A DNA stretch of 64,000 bases from Anarhynchus alexandrinus (lineage: Eukaryota > Chordata > Aves > Charadriiformes > Charadriidae): the NCBI GenBank assembly GCA_008711295.1, contig VUYV01000180.1:661941-725940 (forward strand). Direction: 5' to 3'. The notes under the pieces are model-generated. The model made no database searches. It was given only the letters and a program-made list of their open reading frames with translations, and had not been told where the DNA came from. The position numbers and the translations under genes are program-made. Positions within the stretch are counted from its first letter, which is position 1, and every line of letters starts with the position of its first letter. This document shows, in pieces, positions 27,650 to 38,400 of this stretch.

Positions 27650-30536
27650 TGGAACAAGAGAAACCTGCACAGGAGGAATGGGCTGGACTTCAGTCAGAAT
27701 GGAACAAGGCTGCTATTACCGAAAATTAAAAAGTTCACAGAGAAATAGTTAAACTAGAAACAGGGGGAAGACTGACAGCCATGGTGGAGGCACCTGGTTC
27801 AGACTGAACAAACTTGTGAGGGAGGCATGGCTAATGTTCAATACATTCCTGAAAAGACAAGGGAGGAAATAAACAACATAAATACAATAAATAGGGAAAG
27901 TAAATAACACCATTTACAATGCCACTCGAGTGGTGCTTGCAACAGAGAATGGGCAAAATTTGTAAGTGCTTCTATAGCAACGCTAGAGATCTAAAAAACA
28001 GGATTATGGAATTATACTACTTGGCAACAAACGACAACCCTGATATAACAGACATCTCGTGCTGGTGAAAGGAGGATAATCAGTAGCATACAGAGTTGTG
28101 AGGCTGTCTACTTTACAGGAGTGACATAAAATGAGATACAGCCAGGGCAGTGGCACAGCATGCCAAGGCGAAAACAAAGCGTAACAGAAAAAAATACTGA
28201 GGGCACAGGGGAGCATTAAGGAATCCTTGCGGGTGGAAACAACAGAAAGACAGGACTTGGTCTCTATTTAAGACTCCCCTGTTAAAGACACTGATCATGA
28301 AATACTCAGTGAAATAAGAGAAGCTGCAAAACTAGGTCAGGTAGCAATACTGCCGAATTCCAACTACCAACATACTGTCAGGCACAATGCCTCATCTAGA
28401 TGAGATAAGGAGATAAAATTTTTGGACACAGCAACTGACTGCTTCTTAGCGTGGTGAGCCCTGGGACCCATAAGAAAGGAAGCTGCTCCAGGTTTAGCCT
28501 CGAGTGCTGCACAGGACCTGCTTCAAGAGGTACTAGTGGGAGAACTGCTCTGTAAGTTTCCCAATATAATTGAACTTAATGCTGTAGTGGGATGGAGTAA
28601 GCCAAACAAATACATCACAGAGGTATCCAATTTCAAGAAGGGGAAATACATAAAAATCACAAAAATAGTAAAAACCTAAGAGAGCAGTCAAAAAGGCAAG
28701 AAGCCTAAAGCAACCTGGAGGCTATTCAAAAACACTGTATTAAAAGTCCCAGTAAACTATGTGTCACATATCAAAAAGAAAGTAGAACAGTTCAATAAAA
28801 ACCCTGCACAGCTCATAAAAAAAGCTAAGGAGGCTATTGTAGGGAAAAAGGTTAGCAGCTAAAAAAAAGCCGAAACTAACAGGAAAGCCGATAAAAATCA
28901 AATCAAGAGTAAATGGCAACTAGGATGGCTAAAAAAAGAATGCAAATATTTTGCAGAAGATCAAGCCGATAGTAAAAAGTTGTTTAAAGAAAAGCAAGAA
29001 GCCATCAAGGGCAATAGCAGTACCACATCGTGCCAAAGACTTATAAGGGGCACTTGGTGACAATAAGGCCATAGCAGAGAAACTTAGTGACTTTTCTGCA
29101 CAGGTCTTTACTGCTGAATGTGTTTGAGAACGTCCCAAATCCAAGCTATTCTTTAAGCCAGATTAATTTCAGGTAAGTAAAAAGGAAGTAGTAGATAAAA
29201 TAGAGGCAGGTGTTACTAAGTGACCAGGAGCAGGTGACGTTCACCTGGGACTTCCGAAGGAACTCAAGTATGAAATTGCAGAACTGCTGGCCAAGGTGTG
29301 TAACCCATCATTACAAACTGCCACTGCGCCAGCGGGCCCGTGCCAACCAAGCTCCCAAGCGGAGAAGAGGCCCAAGAGGAGACCCTGGGAGCTGTGGGCC
29401 AGTTCGTCTGACTCTCCTGCTTGGCCAGGCAGTAGTCTACCTTAAAGAATACAATAACTGAGCACAAGGGTAAGCATGGCAAAGCAGGCCCTAGTGACCG
29501 TAATGTACGTGGATTTTCAAAATGGCTTTGACAAAGTACTCCACCAAAGCTTTTTAAAATACATTCCCTTGGGGTTGGAAGGGAGGTGCTCTCTTCCTGA
29601 AGGTTGTTAAAGGACAGGAAGAAAAGAATGGTGCTTGATGGTCACGTTTTAAAATGGAGATGCAACAGCAGTGGGTTCTCTCAGACACAGGAGCTGGAAC
29701 TGGTTTTAGTAAAGACTTCAACAGTGAGCTACAGAAGGGACTGAACCATGAAACAACCAAGTCTATAGATGATACTAACCTCTTTCAGGTTGTCAAATGC
29801 CATGCTGGTGATGGGGGATAGGGAGATCTGGTGATCTCCCACGCTGGGAGATTCAGAAGGACCTCACCAAACTGGGTGGGCAGATAGGTTTCAACGTAGG
29901 GGGGCATCAAGAATAGTATTGAGAAGAAAACAAAGGGTGTCAATTTGCTTTTAAGGCAGACCTTGGAGCACCCATAATCCTGTGTGCTGTGTACAGTTCT
30001 GGTCTCTCACAGAAGAGAGAGAAGAATAAAAGGACTAAGGGTTGGAGTGTTGCCTTCAAAAGAGAACCTAAAAAGGCTGTGACTCTGCCTTTTGGACAGG
30101 AGAAAGCTGAGAGGGAATATGACCGAGGTTTACAAAATTAGAGAAGCAGTGAATAAGATAAATGCAGAACTGCTCCTTCCCAAATCATACAGGACTAGAA
30201 ATAGGGTGTACTTGAAACCAGAGGGACGTGGGCTTAGAACAGGTCAGACAGTAATTTTATATCATTTGAGTAGTGAACTCCTTGGTGCCACTGGACACTG
30301 TGAAGACACAGAGTTACAGCAGCTTCAAAAAAGGACTACACAAATTCGGGGAGGAACACAGATACTGAAGGAACATATAAATAGGGTGATCTTGGGTACG
30401 AGGGAAATGGACTGCAGAAAGTTGCCAGACCTCCGTGCTCCCCATAAATAGCATCTCCTACTGCCATCTTCAGGGACAGAGTAGTGGGCTAGATGAATTG
30501 CCAGTCTAATTTGAGAAGACACTTCTTATGTTCTTA
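27650..30536 (+). mobile_element. Long decayed CR1/L3-like non-LTR retrotransposon (LINE)
   Basis: Fragments of the ORF2 protein can be followed in order, in shifting plus-strand frames. KFLDTATDCFLA near 28417-28452 fits the end of the endonuclease. ATWRLFKNTVL (about 28709-28741) and AEKLSDFSAQVFTAEC (about 29077-29123) fit the linker. GPGAGDVHLGLPKEL at about 29220-29265 and GDPGSCGPVRLT at 29378-29413 fit the early reverse transcriptase. VDFQNGFDKVLHQ at about 29509-29547 is the first catalytic-Asp motif. IDDTNLF at about 29765-29785 is the catalytic DD motif. RRKLRGNMTEVYKI at about 30098-30139 lies in the C-terminal region. The 3' end reads gggctagatgaattg and closes with ttcttatgttctta, as in the CR1/L3-type elements of turtles and crocodilians rather than the ATTCTATG tail of typical bird CR1. 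Many stops and frameshifts make it non-functional. The 5' limit is uncertain. Confidence 0.75.
30092..30451 (+). pseudogene. Residual open frame in the LINE 3' region (reverse transcriptase C-terminus)
   Basis: This frame of about 119 codons lies inside the ancient LINE. Its first part, RRKLRGNMTEVYKI, then INAELLLPKSYRTRNR, corresponds to the conserved RRLRGD-VYK region near the C-terminus of CR1 ORF2. After about residue 45 similarity fades and the reading crosses what should be a frameshifted segment. It begins at a non-ATG codon and is a fossil, not a gene. Confidence 0.65.
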
Positions 30537-33500
30537 ATTTGTAAAAATAGAGTACAATATCAGATTTCATCAGATATATCAACTTAGACTCACCAAGAGT
30601 TACAAAGGAGCTACTGCCATTATACCAGCTTAGAAGCCAGTTAATTGTGACATTCAAGAACTACACTAACAGTTGATAAAATGATTTTATTGGACTTAAA
30701 CACTTCCCTAAGATATAAGAATGGAATTGACTTTAGAATATTTAAGCATTGTATTTTGTTGCGGTTTTTTAATTATGGAGAAAAACATCTGCTAGATCTA
30801 GTCCATGTGTTAAGATTTAAACTTGTATGGAAAATGCTTGTAAGTAAAGATCAGACACTAGATTTCACAGTTGTATAGCACCCAAAAGCAGACGGAAGTG
30901 ATTATAGGTGAACTGGTGACAGCTTACCCTTGGCCATTGTATTAGCAAAAGCAGTAAAACAAATATCTGTAAAGGAGTTATAGTGAACCCTCATGTCAGT
31001 CTTGGTCAAAAAGGAATGTTTAGGCATTCCCAAAAAGTGGCCTTTATGGGGGGACACGAAGCTGTCTTTTCATTTCACAGTTCCCATTATTCCAGCCCCT
31101 TGCAAAAACAATAGCTAAATGGCTCGAGCACTGTTAGATGCTTGACTCAGACAGAAAGTACAAAGTGAGATTTCAATAGAGTGCATTTTCTCACTCTATA
31201 GAAAGATCAAAAAGAGTTCTATTCACTTCCACTTTCTACAAAGCCGTCTAGGTCGATTATGAAGTGAGGTTGATTATGAACTTCAATAGGTCAAACAGTT
31301 GGCCATTGTACTGAAAGGAGTTATCGTTTCCTACATAAGTGCATTAATGTTTAACAAATTTTAAAGGTGCATATATTATACTCTGCCCAATATATGCTTT
31401 GCAAAGAACTATAAATCTCGAAATTTTAGGAGTTGCAATAAAAATCTAGAGGAAAAGGAAGAAACACGAAGTTTTCTGTTTGTTTGGTTGGTTTTTTTTT
31501 CCTGTAGTCCAGGGTTTCTGTTTCATTCAAAAAAGAAGTTCAATACTGTATCAGTGCTTCCCTTTTCTCCTTTCCCTCTTACCCAGGCACCTGGGTACTC
31601 CTTACAGTATTTTCTCCACATGTAGCTTAGGGAGATGATGTTGTCTTAGGAGAACAACTTAGGAGAAGTTGTCTTAGGAGAAAATGAGAAGATGAGTCTG
31701 TCTCATCTCAGGGAGAAGATGAGTCTGTTGTCTTCACTCTTCCTTTTCATCCTGTGCCCTCCACTGAGGCTTATACCATGGTTTCTTTTTGTGTGGATTT
31801 GGACACTCCTGTAGGAGCTTTGATTCTCGCTGGAACTCGGCAGAGCTTTTTGCCAGCTGTGAGAAGGGGAGATGAGGATGAGGCTGGTCCCCAAGCTTGG
31901 CTCCTGCAGCCCCAGCTCCAACCACCTGCATAGGCGCAAGGTACAGTCAGACAGACCGCATATTCATAACCAGCTAACAGTAAATATGCCCCTAGGTTAA
32001 AGTAAAATAACTAGGCTGCAGTGAGAAAGAACAAAGACTAGAGTGTCATTAGACACTAGAAAAAACCCAGCTTGTGGAAGAAGTTCCCTTTACTCTTTTT
32101 CCTCTGAAGTGTGAACTCAAAGGCGAGACAGGAGGTGGGAACTTCAAGGGGATCGTATGTGGCCCAAGAAAGATATTCCTTTAGAGAAACTTCTCCGGGA
32201 ACAGCTCAGCATTTGCTGCAAATTGCAAATGTAGTTATTAGCAATGCTCTATGATTCTCTGAACATTTGTATTTGACCTGTTTTCCTCCTGGGAATGAGG
32301 CAGAAAGTGCCCTTTTGCAGGTGTCCTCACATCCCCTTGAGCAGCTCTGATGAGAGGTGGGAGACTGCAGGTTAGCCATTGCCTTTGCCTTGCTGCAGCA
32401 GCTCCCCCACCGCCACAGCGGGCAGACGAAGCTTCTGCTGTTTCATTTTCCTGTCCCCACTGGATTTCGTCAAGCTGTGTCTGAGCCCCAGGAAAGTTGC
32501 AGGGCTGAGCCCAGCCAAAAAAGAATGGAGGAAAAACTAAAAACACATACTTTTTTTCCGGCAGGCCTGCTAGGTGCATGCACTAATCTGTGCTAGGTGG
32601 CCTTTTGTCCCTAGAAACTGCCCGTATGAAACACAATTCAACTTTCCTGTACCTTCATGCCTAACCTTATCAGTCCCAAACTAAAAACAGTGTAGACAGA
32701 AGCACAGGGCTTCCAGCTGTCTTGCATCTGGAGATCTGGCACAAATCACCGAAGCCTAGCTGAATCCTCACACATCCAGACAGTGCCTCTCTGCCTCTAG
32801 CACAGAGCCCCCAGAAGGTATCAGCAGGCATAATTTGTAAAAAACACTTTTTTAAAAACAAAAGCCATGGGATTCAGCAACAAGTAAAGAGAAGCATCTT
32901 TATTTAATGCTGTACCTTAAGACTGTAACTGAAACGACGACAGAAAATGAAGCAGAAGCACATATAAATAAAAAGTAGGCATTTCTTCAGACCTTTTCTG
33001 CTTTCACAGTTTGCAATTGTATTTACTGCTCCAATGAATTTACTTCATTCAACAGCTCCTGATATGCATTCAGTAGCAGCAATGCAAATAAAGTGCTTTT
33101 GTTTGCCTGGTTTTGAGAGACCTGTCACCAACACAAGGTGAATTTCCAGGGAATGGTAGGGCTGACAGCTGGCTGCAGACCCTCGCAGCGCTGCTCCCAC
33201 CTGAGTTCCCGATGCCCTGCAAGTGACAGCTCTGTTGTCCCGACATGGAGAGTCCCTGCAGAAGCAGGCTCTGACAGACTGCTTCAGGCATTCTTACAAG
33301 TGCAAACATGCAATATGTCTATTGTGCATGTAATGAGTCACCTCAAACAGAAAACGTGTGTCGTGCCAGATTATACAGAGGTTTTGTGAAAATAAATATT
33401 CCCATTGAGGATTAGCATGAGACCAGAAGCTATGCCAAATTTGACTAGTCTCTAAAGGCCAAACTTGTTCCTTAAACCAGATGTTTAACAGAGGTTGTGA

Positions 33501-35333
33501 CATCTGAAGAGACCAGCAGACACAAAATGAACGCAGTGTATGCTGACTCAGAATGAGGTATATCATTTCAGAGCATTAAAATACATTTTTTGAAGTGTTA
33601 TAAAATTCTTTAAATCACTTTCCCCACTACTCCTTCACATCTTGCATAATTAACCACAGTAGCAAAATATACATGTTACATTTTATAACATCCTCCTTTT
33701 CTCTTTTTTAGTGTCTATTTAAAGGGAGGCCACTGTGATTAGTTACTGGAGTTACTTCCCTGAGCTAAATCAAAGAGTGAGAGTGGCGAGCGAGTACATA
33801 AAATCTGCTCTTAACTCCCAATCTAGATACTAAGCAACTCACAGGGAGCTTCTCATCAGTGGCACCTGACTAATTGTCTACTTTGGTAATTTAACATTTT
33901 CAGCTTTTCTAACCTATACAATTAATTTTGTTTAGCTACCTCTTTTCCCTTGCATACTTGGTAACTTGAAATTAAGGGTTATTCAGTCAATAAGGAACAT
34001 GAAAGATATTTCAGTCACAAAAGTTGGTAGTTTTTCGACAGATACCTACTTTCATGAACTCTAGTGGAGAACAAGTACATCCATGCTCTGCTTTCAGAAC
34101 CAAAAAAAAAAGACACTGAAAAAAGACATAGTTTCACACAGCATTAGTTTTTGTCTTTCGGTGCCCTTGGAGGGAAGTGACAGGAGGCCCTCACCAAACT
34201 TCATGTGCTGGATGATGAATGTACGGCAGTAACGGCTGGAGGGAGCCCCACCAGAAGCTGTGTCTCAGGGGAGGGCTTGTTTGTGCTCAGTTTCATCAGT
34301 TTGCCATTAGGTTATTGTAATGGAAAGCAGACTGTGAGCAGATCATGGTCAAGGGATGGTAGTATAACCATTACAGTCCTCATGGCATGGTAACCCCAGG
34401 ATCATCTGACTTCCATGGAGACATTGGGACTTTGGCTGTAAACAAGAGTGTTCCTTGCCTCCCACCTACATTGTGACTTTCCTACCACCTCTTCCTCTGC
34501 TCAGACATGGAGTCAAGCTTGAGGAATGCGATGGGAACAGGAACTGCGAGCCTGCTGCATGGAGGGAAGGCAAAGAACTAAAAAATCTTATGAGGTTTGT
34601 GATAGCAGAAAGAGCATATGACCTGCCGCATCTCTTGCCTGACCTATTCTTAGAGATGGGTGGATGGAAAAGGCTGAGTCACCGTCTCAGCTGCAGAAGA
34701 CCAAGCTGTACAGAAGGAGCCTGCCAGCCAGGGCTCCATGCCATACAGGATAGGAACTGCCCTATTTCTTGGAGCTCTTTGTGGCAGGTGGCTAATCCCC
34801 TCCACCCCATCTCCCTTCCTCTGCCTCATTCCGCACTACTGCCCAAAACAAAGAACAGATTATCAGCAACAACCTAACACCAGAAGTCCCAAGCGGTTCC
34901 CTTCCAGCAGGGATTTCAGGTTTTGCAGACCTGGATCCCTTCTGCTTTAATGGAAATCACATGCATGGGGTATCTTTTCATCAGATACCATTTCATTAGA
35001 GAGACTTCAAGAACATTACTGAGTGATTTTGTTCATATTCACTCAGCACTGACACACAATTCAGTGATGTTCTAGCACATAGTGTCCCTAAAATTCTGAT
35101 CCAATCAGCTAGTCCTGGCCATCAAGTCCTTTGGCCCTGATCTTTGAGAGAAGAACCTGCTAGCAAAGTATTTCTTCAAATCTAGAAGCTCTTGAGGAAG
35201 TAAGATGAAACAACAACAACTTTTTCCTGAAAAAGAATAATTGTTTGAATACTCTTAGCAGTCTGATCCAAGTCAGCAAACAGTGTTGAACCGGTACCAT
35301 CAAGAAAGTTTTACATGAAAAAATGTTACTCAC
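30537..35333. other. Intron sequence directly downstream of the collagen exon; no gene seen
   Basis: Unique non-coding sequence. The only structure seen is a cluster of short direct repeats at 31640-31728. The intron side of the collagen exon starts at 35333 with a strong donor. No following collagen exon (minus-strand Gly-X-Y codons) was found here or further toward base 1. Confidence 0.6.
31640..31728. repeat. Cluster of short direct and inverted repeats
   Basis: gttgtcttaggagaa occurs at 31640-31654 and again at 31668-31682, a 28-bp period. gagaagatgagtctgt occurs at 31686-31701 and 31713-31728, a 27-bp period. Between the first pair, acaactt and aagttgt form a small inverted repeat. This looks like local slippage-driven duplication. 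Confidence 0.8.
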
Positions 35334-35414
35334 ACGGCTTCCTTTTTCAGGGAAACACTGACATCCTCCACTGCAGTCTCTTCCTCCACATGGTCCCGTG
35401 TAAGTCTTTCCACC
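35334..35414 (-). CDS. COL4A6: Internal exon of a type IV collagen alpha2-like chain (7S N-terminus), probably COL4A6 exon 2
   Basis: Type IV collagen chains form the basement-membrane network; the extracellular N-terminal 7S region joins four protomers through disulfide and lysine cross-links. Read on the minus strand, the exon is 27 codons in phase 0. It contains the alpha2-type block [12 protein letters not shown] followed by FPEKG, with cysteines at exon residues 9, 14, 18 and 20 and lysines at 3 and 24, ending just before the first Gly-X-Y triplets would start. The acceptor is a T-rich tract ending ttctggtttgcag at 35415, with a possible branch A near 35446. The donor, beginning at 35333, is gtgagtaac, close to consensus. 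From memory of the family, QCFPEKG fits alpha6, GGRDCSGGC fits alpha2, and GPCGGRDC plus EKGSR fit alpha4, although alpha4 has CSVCHC where this exon has CSGGCQC. The lack of any neighbouring exon for tens of kilobases favours COL4A6. A type IV collagen exon is near certain; the paralogue is inferred. The signal-peptide exon and the triple helix lie outside the window or were not recognised. Confidence 0.85.
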
Positions 35415-38400
35415 CTGCAAACCAGAACACACATAAAACAAATTGTTAAAAGGTATCAGCTACAATACCTGGAACGGCACAATAAGCTTTGATTAGCAGA
35501 CTCGCTGGGAACTTGCCCAAGCAAAGACGAGGATCAGATCTACGACTTCCAGTTGAAACTTCTTTAATTTGCGCTTCGAAGCAGCCATGAGTGGCTTTTC
35601 AGTTCTTGGAGACCAGCATCAAGAAATATAATGTTACTCTATTAATTTCCCTCCACATTTTCAAAACATTGCAACTACATGCTGAGCAGTATCTCACACA
35701 TCTTTTTGACATATGCAACAGATATCGTATCACAGAAGCGCAGCTGCTTGGATTCTTCAGGGACATGGACTAAGTCCTAGGTCACAATGCAGCACATCCT
35801 TCTATGCATGCTCTAAATCGTTGCTGTGTTTTAAAATATTTATGGGTGGACATAAAGGAAGATGTAGGTATCATGTTCAAAACCATAAGCCAAACTCCTG
35901 CCCTCTCCTCTTCAATGGCTGCCTATTCTAGAGGCACCTAAAACTTGCTAGCAACCAACTACCGTGACCTAGAAGTCAGACCTAGATTAACTAGATGGCT
36001 GCAGTTACATCTCTCCTGCCTGTCCAGAACCACCTTGGCCTGGGCCACAAATACATTGATCACAAAATATGCACTGCTCCATGCAAATCCTTGGATGGAC
36101 TTCAACAGGCAGGCCAGCTCAGATTACACCTAGCACAGACTGCCTGCACGAAATGCCGCAGCCACAGTCACTCTTGGTCAGCAACCTGAACAGCAGAGAT
36201 GCTGTGCATGCTGTGATCTGACTTTTATAACTGTGAGTTAATAATTAGGAATACCGTGAAGACCAGCCTGTGGCCCACCTAAGCCCAGCGTTTGGAACGC
36301 CTGAAAGTGCCCCAGCAGCCTCGTAAGTAATCTGGGAAAGGAGGAAGGGATTTCTCATCACTATTTCTGAACTTGGTTTGCCCCACAGCGAATAATTAAT
36401 TGAGCCAGAAGAGAGAAGGACTGAAGTCTAGTGGCTACAGGAAGGACATATTGGAGCCACAGCCCCTTATTCAGGGCGGCTGCTAATTTTCCCATGCACC
36501 GTTCCTTAGATAAAACCTCAAGGCACCCCAGCTGTAGGGTACAGAGTCAGGGTCGCTCCTCTCCTGGCTGGAAGAACCCTGAATCCTTCATTGCGCTGCA
36601 GCAGGGACAAATGGTCCCTTCACCCTTCCTGCCTCCTTCATACCTTGAGCATGCCCTCCCTTGGAAGGGAGGTGACAGGGGTATAAACAAGCCCCCAAAA
36701 CAAGATGGGTGCTCTGAACTGCTGTGCTGTTGCTTAAATAGGCAGTAATGCTGCTGTTCCTGCCTCTAGCCCTGACTGAAGCAGCTAAAACACAGAGAGG
36801 GATCAACACTGCCATGCTTAGTACTTTTCATGTAGCTCTAAGCAATACTCAACATCTGGGGTTTCTGGGTCACATTTCTCAGGTATCCACCTCTGCCGTG
36901 ACACTACCGAAAACCTGAAAGCACAGCTTCGGGCTTTGGATTCCTCCCTGCGAGCCAAATGAATAAAAGGTATGGACCAGGTACCGGGCGTCGCCTAAGT
37001 CCTCCTTTGGTCATATTGGTACAACGGGCTCTCAATCTTATGACAAGCAGTAATACAAAGTTCCTACAACAAGTTCTTATGTTTGTCATGAGAGAGTTCA
37101 AGTCTGTATCTTAACTATTTTTATATATTAAAATACTTTTGTTTCAGGTTTATATTTAATTCTCACATTTAATGAAACAAGTAGGCTTTTCATACTGATA
37201 AAGGAGGTCCACAGAACTAAAACCATGCCCCGAGCTATTTAAAGGTTAGGTGTTTGATTCAGGAAATTATTTCACGGATGTAACAGTGCTCTACGTCATG
37301 TAATGAACTCTGTTTTATGTTTAGGCTATTGTTTAGAGGAAATAATAAGTCAAGACAGTTTTATAAACTCCAGCAGCTTGCTCAGGTTGGGTCCATTTTT
37401 TAGTTAAATATTTGAATGATCACAAACTCACTATCTCTGTGGGGTTTTTTTCTTATTAACCTATTTGCAAATGTAATGTGCATCTTTTCCTCAGGATCCT
37501 TCCTTTCACAGAGTTTCCCCCTCAATTCCTTTTCAGAAATTACTAATAGTTCTATTCATCTTTAGGGACACCATGCCAACGTATGGCCTGTGTGAACATA
37601 TTCCTCCACAGGATGCAGGTCTTCATTAAGGAGCAGTGTGCTAAGTAGTGCTGCAATTAATAAGAATCAATTCTGAACTTTTAGAGATCTGGTTTGGTCG
37701 GAGCTGTAAATAGCAATATATCCCAGCCTAACAGTAACTGACTGACAGATATAGTAATTTTATCATGTGAGTTTTCAATTACGCCTACTGAGAAAACAAC
37801 AAGGAGAACAATAAGTTTATTTCTTTCTTAATTAGCAGAGTGACTCTAAATTTGGTAAACTGTTGCTGAGGAGAAAATAGAGTATGAATCAGAACTATGG
37901 CAAGATATTTGTGCACTTTAAAAAAAAAAAAAAGGAGGCTGCTAATACTTATTTCAACTGGAAGAAGTTCAAGGTCTATTGTTTGTGTACTATCCACTAT
38001 CCACCATCCAACATTTTAATTTACATGCTATAACAATACCAGCAGCTAATGTAGGGACACAATTGTTTTCTTCCACAATTTTAGGAAGCTTTTTTTTTTT
38101 TTAATTTTCTCATTTTATGTCCTTTTATGCACAAAGACTCTTCAGATAATGAACAGAAAAATCTGGAAGAATTCTCCAAAGGTAGGGAACATAATGGGAG
38201 AACATTTGAGACCAGCATTCATATATCTCTTCTGGATTACACTTGGCCTCTCCTCATTGTGTAATTTCCACTTCTTGACTGCTAGTGCGATGACTCTGGG
38301 AGCTTTCAGTCACATGTAGCATTTTCTACTTTATTATCTATGAATGTTTATAATTCCTTGAAGGCAGATCATTGCACTGTTGTTTAATGTGACATTACTG

